A stretch of DNA of 57,083 bases, taken from contig NZ_CALUXO010000051.1 in assembly GCF_944324745.1 (NCBI RefSeq), positions 1-57,083 of the forward strand. Direction: 5' to 3'. Shown here one piece after another: positions 50,201 through 57,083 of the stretch. The first letter of the stretch is position 1; every line of letters starts with the position of its first letter. A program made the position numbers and the translations under genes. This DNA is from an uncultured Thomasclavelia sp. (GTDB lineage: Bacteria; Bacillota_I; Bacilli_A; Erysipelotrichales; Coprobacillaceae). The notes below the pieces were generated by a model. It was not told where the DNA came from. It did not search any database and saw nothing but the letters and a program-made list of their open reading frames with translations.

Positions 50201-51526
50201 TTCTGGATTGATGAACATCTGTAACCGATCGACGATTTCGCCATTTTTAATTTTAACCGCACCAAATTCCGTAATACCATCATGAATAACTGATAATCCG
50301 GTTGTTTCTAGGTCAAAAGATACAAAGACAGCGTGTTCAATTGAGGTATCAACAGGATTATAAACAATATCCAAGATTGGATCAACCATATTAAATTCAA
50401 TACCATAGATCATTTTAATTCCAGCTTTACCAGCTGCAATTTGGGCTTCTGGAAAAGATTGAACATTTTCATGGTCAGTAATGGCAATAGCCTGATGGCC
50501 CCACCGAGCTGCTGTTTGGACATATTGACTTACGGTACTGATACCATCCATCGTTGACATCTTAGAATGCATATGCAATTCAACCCGTTTGACTTCAGCT
50601 TGATCTTGACGGGGAGCAGGGCCTTTAATTATTTCTAATTCTCGTGCTATGATGCTAGTTTCTTTAGCATAAGTATCGTATCTGACATCCCCACGAACTT
50701 TAACCCAAACACCACCTTTTCCAATCAATTTAAGTTCTTCTAAACTATTTTTAGAATTATTTTCAAATCGTTTTACGATAATTGAATCAGTATAATCAGT
50801 AACCCACAGACTCTGAATATGTTTTCCAGATTTGATCTTGATTAAATCAGTTTTAAAAACATAGCCACTAATAACAATATTACTTTCCATCGTTTGATTG
50901 GTTATTTCCGCAATCTTTAATGATATCGGATTACTTTTTTTATAATAATTCTTTTTATAATCGTTGTTATTAGTAACCGGGGCTTTTTTTATTTCTTTTG
51001 GCATTTCAATTACAGGTAATTGCGGATTTTCCATTTGATCTTGAATACTTTTAAACTCATCATTATCTAAATCAATAAAATATTCTAACCCCATCGTAAT
51101 TCCTAACTGATCTAACATCTGAATAATTTCACTATTTAACTGTTTTAACTGTTCTAGTTGAATTTCATTTCCAGCTCCAATTCTGATCTTATTGTCAATT
51201 TTGAAGTTTTCAGTTGTAAGAGTTGCAAAAGCTGGATAATCATTTTTTAATTTTTCTAAAAGATAACCTAAATACAACATCAATTGTTCTTGATCATAGT
51301 TATTATCACTATAATGTAGATAAAAACTAGATGGATAAGGGAAATTATCAGTATTGTTTAATAATAACTGATATTCATGAAATGGGAGCATCTGTTTAAA
51401 AGATAAATAGAATATGTAACTATCATCTTTTGTCACAACTACTTTTTCAATTCTACCCTCTTTTAACTTATCAGCCATTTGATCAATCTGTAAATTTTTT
51501 AAAAGTATTAATAATTTATCTTCCAT
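47210..51526 (-). CDS. polC: DNA polymerase III PolC-type alpha subunit
   Basis: This is the replicative polymerase of low-GC Gram-positives, 1438 aa. In order there is a variable N-domain; an OB region (about 210-300, 'SNIVISGYVFKTDLIKIKSG'); PHP start 'RVELHMHSKMSTMDGISTVS' (about 317); an inserted proofreading exonuclease 'FVSFDLETTGLSVIHDG' (about 403) through 'HRADYDAQVLAD'; the PHP remainder; a zinc knuckle 'CPNCCHSEF' and 'CPKCGTVM' (about 910-930); the palm 'VPDIDLNFSGEYQ' (about 957); then fingers and a C-terminal HhH/duplex-binding region. It ends 'RNQLSLF', a likely beta-clamp-binding motif. It has its own promoter. Confidence 0.98.
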   Translation of the reverse strand: MEDKLLILLKNLQIDQMADKLKEGRIEKVVVTKDDSYIFYLSFKQMLPFHEYQLLLNNTDNFPYPSSFYLHYSDNNYDQEQLMLYLGYLLEKLKNDYPAFATLTTENFKIDNKIRIGAGNEIQLEQLKQLNSEIIQMLDQLGITMGLEYFIDLDNDEFKSIQDQMENPQLPVIEMPKEIKKAPVTNNNDYKKNYYKKSNPISLKIAEITNQTMESNIVISGYVFKTDLIKIKSGKHIQSLWVTDYTDSIIVKRFENNSKNSLEELKLIGKGGVWVKVRGDVRYDTYAKETSIIARELEIIKGPAPRQDQAEVKRVELHMHSKMSTMDGISTVSQYVQTAARWGHQAIAITDHENVQSFPEAQIAAGKAGIKMIYGIEFNMVDPILDIVYNPVDTSIEHAVFVSFDLETTGLSVIHDGITEFGAVKIKNGEIVDRLQMFINPEKVISTRISNLTNITNDMVKDAPTIKEALPTIMDFFDDCILVAHNASFDIGFLNENLRRNNLPEIKNPVIDSLALARAILKPLKSYRLGNVCRLYRVNYDDEVAHRADYDAQVLADVFTMMLHQIMQSGKYNLLDLVALTGDDIYKIVHPYHLTALALNKDGLKNMFKLVSEANTKYFHGSSRIPKERLEYYRDGLLYGTSCYNSDVFEAALNLSDDKLKKAMEFYDYVEIQPLEDYHHLVDRGKLQDQDELIKSLLRIVNCAKELDKIIVATGDVHFLDPKDKIFRDVFISNPTIGIGHRAHPLCDRRNPKAENPCQYFRTTDEMLKCYPYLPEDEVYEYVVTNTNKIADMVSEIKPVHDKLYTPKIPGADDKLKEICYDTAHRKYGNPLPSIVEKRLEKELSNIIKHGFGVIYYISHLLVKKSNDDGYLVGSRGSVGSSFVATMAGITEVNPLPPHYICPNCCHSEFLDEGVISDGYDLEDKVCPKCGTVMKGEGHNIPFETFLGFNADKVPDIDLNFSGEYQAKAHAFTKEIFGEDHVFRAGTISTVAEKTAYGYARGYAELMGKENTIRSAELERIAAGCGGVKRTTGQHPGGIIVIPSDMDVFDFTPYQYPADDLSAAWRTTHFDFHAIHDNVLKFDILGHVDPTVIRLLQDLTGVDPKSIPTNDKKVMSLFTSCEALGCNLDFIGCKNGALGLPEFGTTFVRGMLDQTQPKSFNDLVIISGLSHGTDVYLGNAETLIKSGTCTLSEVIGCRDDIMVYLIEKGLPNKDAFDIMECVRKGKSPAVFPEKKYEELMKKYNVPQWYIDSCKKIKYMFPKAHAVAYVLSAVRVAWWKLYYPREYYAVYFSTRCDFYEIETLVKGKDAIMARREEITRLRQEHSSSNKDEGLWDVFEVALEMIERGYHFNPISLEYSQASKFILDPNDEKGLIPPFSSIDALGDAVATTVVEARQHGPFLSKEDVIKRTKLNNSHIKTLTKMGVFDGMQERNQLSLF

Positions 51527-51557
51527 TTAACCACCCTACTTTTCTATCATGATGACT

Positions 51558-51587
51558 ATTATAACATAAGAAACTACCTCGCTACAA
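51558..51587 (-). promoter_or_regulatory. Extended -10 promoter of polC
   Basis: On the minus strand TTGTAG (51587-51582), an 18-bp spacer and TATAAT (51563-51558) preceded by TGT form an extended -10. The -35 lies in the loop of the rseP terminator hairpin. Confidence 0.55.
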
Positions 51588-51601
51588 GTTACGAGGTAGT
51601 T
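51572..51601 (-). terminator. Terminator-like hairpin upstream of polC
   Basis: A perfect 10-bp stem, AACTACCTCG (51572-51581) with CGAGGTAGTT (51592-51601), has a 10-base loop. In gene order it lies between polC's start and the rseP stop at 51633, so on the minus strand it ends the uppS-cdsA-dxr-rseP transcript. TTTCTTATG follows. Confidence 0.78.
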
Positions 51602-51632
51602 ATTAAACATCTTAATATCTTTTAAAGTTAAT

Positions 51633-52709
51633 TTATCCAAATATTCTTGATATATCATTTATCGTTACATAAATCATCAAACCAAATACCAGTGCTAATC
51701 CAGCCACCTGCAAAACATAACGAAGTTTTAAAGGTAATTCGCGACCAATTAACTTTTCAACTAAAGCAAAGATTACCTGACAACCATCTAATCCCGGTAT
51801 TGGTAACAAGTTAAAAATACCAACATTGGTAGAAATTAAAGCTAAAAATATCAGTATTTGGCTAATCGATCCGGTCGCTGTAATTTCAGCAGTAGTAGTA
51901 AAAATACCAGCTGGTCCTGATAATTGACCAATAGTGTTAGCTGTATCTGAAAATAATTTACCTAATGTAGTAAATATCAATAATGATAGTGTTTTAAATT
52001 GAGACAGAGCATAATTTATCGCCTCAAAAAAACTTAATTGTCGTGTTGCTGAAATGACTCCTAAAATATATGAACCACTTTCTTGATTATAGGTAGCATT
52101 GACTTGTTTAGTTTGTGTTTTTCCATCTCTAACTAATTCTACGGTAATAGTAACATCAGAATTATCGGCCGTTGTTATTTCGGCCATAACTTCTCGAATA
52201 TCATCATATGAACCAATTATACTTTCTTGTCCATCATAAACAATTTTGGTTATTCGATCACCCGCTTCAATACCAGCCATCATGGCAGGACCATTTTCTG
52301 TAACTGATCCAATTATCGGATTAGTATCTTGCACTTCAATAAAAGAATAAACCCCAATTAAAATAACAATGGATAAAACAAAGTTCATAAAGACACCAGC
52401 TAAAAAAACAACTACCCTTTTCCAACAGCTAATACCATTGATAGTGCGTTCAAAAGGAACATCTTTTAACTCTTCAATTTCATTATCAGCTTCACCAGCC
52501 ATAGATACAAAGCCTCCAATCGGTAAAGCTCGAACCTCATATTCAGTCTCGCCAACTTTTTTTGAAAAAAGTTTCGGTCCCATTCCAATAGAGAATTCAC
52601 TACAATATACTCCAAATGATTTGGCAGTAATAAAATGTCCAAATTCATGGATTAAAACAACAATTCCTAAAATTAAAATAAAGACAATTATCGTAATTAA
52701 AGTATGCAT
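51633..52709 (-). CDS. rseP: Site-2 protease RseP/RasP
   Basis: This 358-aa intramembrane zinc protease cleaves anti-sigma factors and signal-peptide remnants. 'VVLIHEFGHFITAKSFGVYC' holds HExxH-type ligands and the catalytic Glu in the first membrane segment. 'FSIGMGPKLF' and 'VRALPIGGFVSMAGEAD' follow. A PDZ domain spans about residues 125-220 ('SVTENGPAMMAGIEAGDRIT'). 'NVGIFNLLPIPGLDGCQVIF' is the second metal motif (LDG). The start shares a base with the dxr stop (TAATG). It is the last gene of the uppS-cdsA-dxr-rseP operon; proS, often next, is absent. Confidence 0.95.
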   Translation of the reverse strand: MHTLITIIVFILILGIVVLIHEFGHFITAKSFGVYCSEFSIGMGPKLFSKKVGETEYEVRALPIGGFVSMAGEADNEIEELKDVPFERTINGISCWKRVVVFLAGVFMNFVLSIVILIGVYSFIEVQDTNPIIGSVTENGPAMMAGIEAGDRITKIVYDGQESIIGSYDDIREVMAEITTADNSDVTITVELVRDGKTQTKQVNATYNQESGSYILGVISATRQLSFFEAINYALSQFKTLSLLIFTTLGKLFSDTANTIGQLSGPAGIFTTTAEITATGSISQILIFLALISTNVGIFNLLPIPGLDGCQVIFALVEKLIGRELPLKLRYVLQVAGLALVFGLMIYVTINDISRIFG

Positions 52710-53860
52710 TAATCTTCTCCTATCTGTTTTAAAACAAAATTACGAGCCCAGGCATCAATTTCAATTAACTGTTCTAAAGTTGGATTTTCAACTAAATTAT
52801 GGGCTTTCAATGCCTTAGCAACTAAATCTTCAATCTGTAAAAATTCAATTTTATTTTCTCTAAATAAAGCATTTGCCTGTTCATTCGCTCCGTTTAAAAC
52901 ACATGGCATACTGCCACCAGTTCTACCAGCTTGATAAGCCATTTCCAAAGCTCTAAAACGATTAAAGTCTGGTTTTTTAAAGTTCAAAGTAGCAATTTTA
53001 GCTAAATCAAGACTTTCACCATTTACTAATACATCACGATCAGGATATGTTAAAGCATATTGAATTGGTAAACGCATATCAGGATTCCCCAATTGTCCAA
53101 TAACAGATGTATCAACAAATTCCACCATTGAATGAATGATACTTTCAGGATGAATCAAGACTTCTATTTGATCATAAGACACATCAAATAACCATTTAGC
53201 TTCAATTACCTCAAGTCCTTTGTTAAACAATGTAGCACTATCGATTGTAATTTTAGCGCCCATCGACCAGTTAGGATGATTTAAAGCTTCTTGAACACTG
53301 ACCCCGACTAGTTCTTCACGAGTTTTATCACGAAAGCTACCGCCACTAGCTGTTAAAATGATCTTTTTGATTTGACTATGTTTTTCACCATTTAAAGATT
53401 GAAAAATTGCAGAATGTTCACTATCGACCGGTAATAAATGAACATTATTTTCTTTTACCAGCTTAGTAATTATATGTCCGGCAACGACTAATGTTTCCTT
53501 ATTAGCTAAGGCAATATCCTTTTTAGCCTTGATTGCTTCAATTGTCGGTAATAAACCAGCAAAACCAACGATTGCATTTAATACAACATCAACTTCATCT
53601 AAAGTAGCAATTCTAACTAATCCATCTTCGCCATAATATACATTGATATCTGGATACTTTTCCTGCAAATAAGTAGCATCTTCCTGTTTTACGACACAGA
53701 CATTTTTTACTTTTATTAAATTTAATATTTCTTCTACTTTTTTAATATTGTAACCAGCTGACATTGCAACGATTTCAAATTTATCTTGGTGATGATAAAC
53801 AACATCGACCGTCTGTGTTCCAATAGAACCAGTTACTCCTAAAACTGTTATCTTTTTCAT
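52709..53860 (-). CDS. dxr: 1-deoxy-D-xylulose 5-phosphate reductoisomerase
   Basis: This NADPH-dependent enzyme makes MEP in isoprenoid synthesis and is the fosmidomycin target. It is 383 aa. 'ITVLGVTGSIGTQTVDVVYH' binds NADPH, 'ALANKETLVVAG' and 'LLPVDSEHSAIFQSLNGEKH' are substrate/metal motifs, and 'LTASGGSFRDKTREEL' and 'GAKITIDSATLFNKGLEVIE' belong to the catalytic region. A C-terminal helical bundle is present. It follows cdsA by one base and overlaps rseP by one base. With dxs in the same window, the MEP pathway is supported. Confidence 0.97.
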   Translation of the reverse strand: MKKITVLGVTGSIGTQTVDVVYHHQDKFEIVAMSAGYNIKKVEEILNLIKVKNVCVVKQEDATYLQEKYPDINVYYGEDGLVRIATLDEVDVVLNAIVGFAGLLPTIEAIKAKKDIALANKETLVVAGHIITKLVKENNVHLLPVDSEHSAIFQSLNGEKHSQIKKIILTASGGSFRDKTREELVGVSVQEALNHPNWSMGAKITIDSATLFNKGLEVIEAKWLFDVSYDQIEVLIHPESIIHSMVEFVDTSVIGQLGNPDMRLPIQYALTYPDRDVLVNGESLDLAKIATLNFKKPDFNRFRALEMAYQAGRTGGSMPCVLNGANEQANALFRENKIEFLQIEDLVAKALKAHNLVENPTLEQLIEIDAWARNFVLKQIGED

Positions 53861-53861
53861 C

Positions 53862-54644
53862 TTATAACCTCACCATAACTAAAAAGAAACTAAATACTAC
53901 GGCATTAAAAACAATACTATCGATTCGATCTAAAATACCACCATGACCTGGTAATAAATTAGAGTAATCTTTAACTCCAAAAAAACGTTTAACAGCACTA
54001 AAAACTAAATCTCCTATTTGTCCTGTCATTGTTAGTACAAAAAAGGCTGAGATTAAGATTGGATTATTATCAATATAGCCCAAATATGTTCCATAGGCAA
54101 CAGACATAATCGTACCTAAAATAATTCCTCCAATTGAGCCTTCAATTGTTTTTTTCGGTGATAAGCGTGGAATTAGTTTGTGCTTTCCAAAAAAAACACC
54201 ACTAAAATAGGCACCAGTATCACTACCATAAGTTGCCAATGCCAATAATATTACATACTGGAAACCATATGTTTCTCTTAAAACTAACAGTGCATGCAAC
54301 CCGGCACAAATCAAAACTCCCATGGTAAAAATGTATCCTGTTCGCTCTATGGTCAAAGTTTCGTCAAAAATTGTAGCCGCAAATAAAACGATTAAATAAA
54401 TCATCATCCCATAGGAAGCAATAAATAAATCATGATGATCAAAAATAAAACCATAAATAAAGAACAATAAAACAATTGGATATAAAAATAATTTTATCTT
54501 TGGGCGAGCACAAATATGTAACATTTCATATACCGATAAAACCATGATTACGCCAATTAAAGCCTTAAAATAATAGCCGCCCAAAACTACACATGGTATC
54601 GCTACAAGCATCAAACAAATTGCTGTAATTATTCTTTGTTTCAT
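53862..54644 (-). CDS. cdsA: Phosphatidate cytidylyltransferase
   Basis: This 260-aa polytopic membrane enzyme makes CDP-diacylglycerol for phospholipid synthesis. It has about eight hydrophobic segments. The C-terminal signature 'GVKDYSNLLPGHGGILDRID' (with 'SIVFNA') carries the Asp residues that bind metal and CTP. 'YGSDTGAYFSGVFFGKHKLI' and 'PRLSPKKTIEGSIGG' are also family motifs. It shares its first base with the uppS stop and is followed by dxr, as in most Firmicutes. Confidence 0.95.
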   Translation of the reverse strand: MKQRIITAICLMLVAIPCVVLGGYYFKALIGVIMVLSVYEMLHICARPKIKLFLYPIVLLFFIYGFIFDHHDLFIASYGMMIYLIVLFAATIFDETLTIERTGYIFTMGVLICAGLHALLVLRETYGFQYVILLALATYGSDTGAYFSGVFFGKHKLIPRLSPKKTIEGSIGGIILGTIMSVAYGTYLGYIDNNPILISAFFVLTMTGQIGDLVFSAVKRFFGVKDYSNLLPGHGGILDRIDSIVFNAVVFSFFLVMVRL

Positions 54645-55399
54645 TACTTTAACCCTCCAAAACGTCGATCACGATTTTGATATAGCCAAATGGCCTTTTT
54701 TAGTTCAATTTCATCAAAATCTGGCCAAAGAACATCAGTGAAAACAAATTCTGCATAAGCCAACTGCCACAAAAGGAAATTTGATAACCTTTGTTCACCA
54801 CTGGTTCTAACCATTAAATCAACATCTGGTAAATCAGCAGTCATTAATTGTGAGGCAAAAATATTTTCATCTATATTTTCAACCGAAATTTCTCCCTCTA
54901 AAACTTTTCCAGCAATTTTTTTAGTGGCTGTAACAATTTCATCACGACCACCATAAATAAATGCAAAGCATAAAATCATTCCGGTATTATTTTTTGTTTT
55001 TTCAATAGCCCGATTGATGATTTTCTGCGTTTCATCAGGTGCCATTTCTAAATGACCAATAGTCGTGATTTTAACATTATTTTCCATCAATTCTTTCATG
55101 TAAGCCTCGAAAAAATCTTTCGGTAATTTAAAAATATATTGCACTTCTGAATCAGGTCGTGCAAAATTTTCTGTCGAAAAAGCATAAACAGTCATTGCTT
55201 TGACCCCTAAACTATTACAGCATAGTGCAATATCACGAATTGTCTTAGTTCCTTCGTGATGGCCATAAGTTCGTGGCATTTTTCTTTTTTTGGCCCATCG
55301 TCCATTTCCATCCATAATAAAAGCAATATGTTGAGGAATGTTATTCATATCAAGATCTTGATAGTTGATTTCTTCTTTTTTATCTTTTTTAAAAAACAT
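54644..55399 (-). CDS. uppS: Undecaprenyl diphosphate synthase
   Basis: This 251-aa cis-prenyltransferase makes the C55 carrier for cell-wall synthesis. 'PQHIAFIMDGNGRWAKKRKM' carries the catalytic Asp, 'GHHEGTKTIRDIALCCNSLG' and 'LTVYAFSTENFARP'-like segments are conserved, and 'VDLMVRTSGEQRLSNFLLWQ' with 'AYAEFVFTDVLWPDF' completes the site. The start at 55399 follows GGGAGG by 8 nt. It is separated from frr by a strong terminator and heads the uppS-cdsA-dxr-rseP unit. Confidence 0.96.
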   Translation of the reverse strand: MFFKKDKKEEINYQDLDMNNIPQHIAFIMDGNGRWAKKRKMPRTYGHHEGTKTIRDIALCCNSLGVKAMTVYAFSTENFARPDSEVQYIFKLPKDFFEAYMKELMENNVKITTIGHLEMAPDETQKIINRAIEKTKNNTGMILCFAFIYGGRDEIVTATKKIAGKVLEGEISVENIDENIFASQLMTADLPDVDLMVRTSGEQRLSNFLLWQLAYAEFVFTDVLWPDFDEIELKKAIWLYQNRDRRFGGLK

Positions 55400-55474
55400 C
55401 TAGTTTTCCTCCCTCGTATAGCTATTCGAGATTATACCATAAAACTACATTAAAAAAAAGGCTTTGCGAAAATC

Positions 55475-55498
55475 AAAAAGAACACCCTCAGGTGTTCT
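55475..55498 (-). terminator. Terminator after frr
   Basis: A perfect 8-bp stem, AGAACACC (55479-55486) with GGTGTTCT (55491-55498), has a 4-base loop and a minus-strand T-run. Confidence 0.9.
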
Positions 55499-55502
55499 AA
55501 TA

Positions 55503-56048
55503 TTATACAGTCATGATATCTTTTTCTTTTTCTTTTCCAATCTCATCAATTTCTTTAACAAATTTATCTGTTAATTTTTGTACTCTCTCTTGACCATCTT
55601 TAATTTCGTCTTCGCGGGCATCACTTTTTTTAATTTCATCATTAGCTTCACGACGAATATTACGAATTGATACTTTTGCATGTTCAGCAAATTTCCAAAC
55701 ATTTTTTGCAAACTCACGACGTCTTTCTTCAGTTAAAGCAGGAACCATAATTCTAATTAAATCACCATCATTTTGTGGTGTAAGTCCTAAATTAGCTTCA
55801 TAAATGCCATGTTCAATATCTTTGATACTAGATTTATCATATGGTTTAATTACTAATTGACGACCTTCAACAACTGAAATACCAGCAATTTGATTAACTG
55901 GAGTTGGAGAACCATAATAATTAACCATAACTCGATCAAGCATATTTGGATTAGCACGTCCCGTTCTAATTGTTGCTAAATCGCGACGATAAGCTTCGAT
56001 TGCTTTAGTCATTCTTTCACTAGTGTCTTCTAAAATCAAATCTATCAT
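55503..56048 (-). CDS. frr: Ribosome recycling factor
   Basis: This 181-aa protein splits post-termination ribosomes with EF-G. 'IEAYRRDLATIRTGRANPNM' and 'LDRVMVNYYGSPTPVNQIAG', then 'RQLVIKPYDKSSIKDIEHGI', 'LTPQNDGDLIRIMVPALTEE' and the C-terminal helix 'DKFVKEIDEIGKEKEKDIMT' are the standard blocks. It starts one base after the pyrH stop with AGGAGG overlapping the end of pyrH, giving the universal pyrH-frr pair. Confidence 0.97.
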   Translation of the reverse strand: MIDLILEDTSERMTKAIEAYRRDLATIRTGRANPNMLDRVMVNYYGSPTPVNQIAGISVVEGRQLVIKPYDKSSIKDIEHGIYEANLGLTPQNDGDLIRIMVPALTEERRREFAKNVWKFAEHAKVSIRNIRREANDEIKKSDAREDEIKDGQERVQKLTDKFVKEIDEIGKEKEKDIMTV

Positions 56049-56049
56049 T

Positions 56050-56766
56050 CTATTTTCCTCCTGAAATTATTGTACCAATTACATCACCATTACAAGCTTT
56101 AGCAATGTTTCCATCTTCTTGCATATTAAATACGCATAAATCAATATTATTATCTTTACATAAAGTAATTGCTGTTTGATCCATAATCTTAAGATCCTTT
56201 TGTAATACATCAAAGTAACTGATGCTATCAAAACGTTTTGCACTAGGATCAACTTTTGGATCAGCAGAATAAACACCATCGACCCCGTTTTTAGCCATTA
56301 AAATAACATCAGCATTAATTTCCGCTGCTCTTAATGCTGCAGTAGTATCAGTAGTAAAGAACGGACTACCTGTTCCAGCTCCAAAAATAACGATACGTCC
56401 TTTTTCAAGATGACGAATAGCACGACGACGAATGTATGGTTCAGCAACCTGACGCATTTCAATTGCTGTAAGCAATCTAGTAGGAACACCAATTGTTTCT
56501 AATGCATTTTGAACAGCTAAGCCATTCATAACAGTTGCTAACATTCCCATGTAATCAGCACTTGAGCGATCCATTCCCATATCAGCACCAGTTTTACCAC
56601 GCCATAAATTTCCACCACCACAAACAATGGCAATTTCAACTCCTAATTCTTTGGCATCTTTAATTTGGCGAGCAATGTCAGCAACAGTATGCGCATTAAT
56701 ACCAGTTTTGTCGTCACCGGCAAGTGCTTCACCACTTAGTTTCAATAATACTCGATTATACTTCAT
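56050..56766 (-). CDS. pyrH: UMP kinase
   Basis: This 238-aa hexameric kinase phosphorylates UMP in pyrimidine nucleotide synthesis. '[20 protein letters not shown]' is the ATP site start, '[20 protein letters not shown]' and '[20 protein letters not shown]' are UMP-binding segments, and '[11 protein letters not shown]'-type and '[19 protein letters not shown]' segments follow. It is the first gene of its operon here; rpsB and tsf, which usually lie upstream, are not present in the 260 bases to the next gene. The leader contains a 7-bp hairpin (56819-56836). Confidence 0.97.
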   Translation of the reverse strand: MKYNRVLLKLSGEALAGDDKTGINAHTVADIARQIKDAKELGVEIAIVCGGGNLWRGKTGADMGMDRSSADYMGMLATVMNGLAVQNALETIGVPTRLLTAIEMRQVAEPYIRRRAIRHLEKGRIVIFGAGTGSPFFTTDTTAALRAAEINADVILMAKNGVDGVYSADPKVDPSAKRFDSISYFDVLQKDLKIMDQTAITLCKDNNIDLCVFNMQEDGNIAKACNGDVIGTIISGGK

Positions 56767-56818
56767 AATAAACTCCTTGCTTAATATTTATAAAAAGATT
56801 TATGCCCTAAGAACATTT

Positions 56819-56882
56819 CATTATCACAAGATAATGTTTCTTTTCTTAAAAAAATTTAACATATTTTTATATAATAGTCAAG
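56819..56882 (-). promoter_or_regulatory. Possible pyrH promoter and leader hairpin
   Basis: On the minus strand TTGACT (56882-56877) and TAAATT (56858-56853) are 18 bp apart. Downstream CATTATC/GATAATG (56819-56825 with 56830-56836) forms a 7-bp stem in the leader. A promoter here fits pyrH being the first gene of its unit. Confidence 0.4.
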
Positions 56883-56921
56883 ATTGTAAACGGCGTAAAA
56901 AAACACCATCTGATTCAAATA

Positions 56922-56979
56922 TGATAATGTCTTAATGTAACAAGATTGATAATGTTCCAACATGTTGGGACATTATCAA
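56922..56979. repeat. TGATAATGT repeats and 32-bp imperfect palindrome, possible IS end
   Basis: TGATAATGTC lies at 56922-56931. TGATAATGTTCCAAC (56948-56962) faces GTTGGGACATTATCA (56965-56979), a 15-bp inverted pair with one mismatch around AT. Three copies of the same 10-mer, two direct and one inverted, lie 50-110 bp before a transposase-like gene. They fit an insertion-sequence terminus with internal binding repeats, or an operator. Confidence 0.5.
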
Positions 56980-56993
56980 AAAAATGCTATACT
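56965..56993 (+). promoter_or_regulatory. Promoter of the right-edge gene
   Basis: TTGGGA (56965-56970), a 17-bp spacer and TATACT (56988-56993) preceded by TGC form an extended -10. The -35 is inside the right arm of the palindrome, so a protein bound there would block transcription. Confidence 0.5.
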
Positions 56994-57027
56994 ATAAACC
57001 TCACATTTTAAATTGGAGGTTTTGATT

Positions 57028-57083
57028 ATGAGAAAGGTCGATTTAAGAATGAACGAATTAAAAAAATATGAAATTATTAAAAA
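57028..57083 (+). CDS. Probable IS transposase, N-terminal fragment (3' end outside window)
   Basis: An ATG at 57028 follows GGAGG at about 57015 and encodes 18 residues to the window edge: MRKVDLRMNELKKYEIIK. The start resembles the N-terminus of a Firmicutes transposase group (ISNCY/IS1202-like) in which 'KYE.IKKLV' leads into an HTH with a GNK.RAA pattern, but that region is outside the window. The palindromic repeats just upstream support a mobile element. With only 18 residues the call is tentative; another HTH protein is possible. Confidence 0.4.
   Translation, partial: MRKVDLRMNELKKYEIIK

Noticed and set aside
52369-52818. Plus-strand 149-codon frame opposite rseP
   Set aside because: It overlaps the well-supported rseP and dxr genes entirely and has no ribosome site or recognisable domain.
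1-57083. CRISPR arrays, tRNA or rRNA genes
   Set aside because: No regularly spaced repeats and no cloverleaf- or rRNA-like GC-rich segments were noticed; small RNAs without clear promoters cannot be excluded by eye.

Overview
The window is AT-rich Firmicutes DNA, compact and operon-based, with strong AGGAGG-type ribosome sites. Three things suggest a spore-forming member of the Erysipelotrichia (Coprobacillus / Clostridium ramosum-like). Sporulation genes (spoIIM, spoIVB, spoIIIAH, a cse60-like gene) sit inside a Bacillus-type housekeeping backbone. The DNA is very AT-rich. Several genes are short versions of their families (619-aa IF-2, 330-aa SpoIVB). The genus is inference; the phylum is well supported.

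Layout. Positions 1-3303 (+) hold the end of a methyltransferase gene, mtnN and a U32/RlhA-type peptidase-fold gene. A small HTH regulator with a repeated operator-like site follows (3415-3836). Two minus-strand phosphatase/phosphodiesterase genes (3942-5416) face two tandem orphan PTS EIIB genes (5659-6354). Next on the plus strand come an ACT/DUF711 pair, a DUF815 ATPase, a DUF2156-GNAT fusion and purF (6464-12607).

From 12730 to 56766 all genes lie on the minus strand. Read in transcription order they are pyrH-frr; uppS-cdsA-dxr-rseP; polC; rimP-nusA-rnpM-ylxQ-infB-rbfA; nagA-galM with a cse60-like gene; a DUF1540 gene; lipoprotein-pseudouridine synthase-trmB-thioredoxin-ytpR-unknown acidic protein; a short ssb; lepA; a class B PBP; rpmG; an MBL hydrolase; a complete-looking comGA-GG pseudopilus operon; efp; spoIIIAH; asp23; nusB-xseA-xseB-ispA-dxs-tlyA-recN; spoIVB; dinB; spoIIM; xerD-deoB. 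This largely follows the Bacillus subtilis order, but spoIIIAA-AG, accBC, folD, argR and spo0A are absent from their expected slots. At the right edge a plus-strand gene that looks like an insertion-sequence transposase starts behind a repeated palindrome, where rpsB-tsf would be expected upstream of pyrH.

Functionally the window joins translation (lepA, infB, efp, frr, rimP, rbfA, trmB, rpmG), replication and repair (polC, dinB, recN, xseAB, xerD), isoprenoid and envelope synthesis (dxs, dxr, ispA, uppS, cdsA, pbp), competence, and sporulation.

The most interesting signal is a recurring architecture. At spoIVB, spoIIIAH, spoIIM, the cse60-like gene and asp23, the start codon lies in or at the 3' arm of an inverted repeat. 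The 5' arm overlaps that gene's own apparent promoter, in several cases a sigma-E- or sigma-G-like one. Read-through mRNA from the housekeeping gene upstream would therefore fold over the start codon, whereas mRNA from the gene's own promoter would lack the 5' arm. A second regulatory signal is a terminator-like hairpin between the rimP-nusA promoter and rimP, which fits NusA autoregulation. No rRNA, tRNA, CRISPR array or recognisable riboswitch was seen, and no stretch longer than 300 bases lacks a gene.
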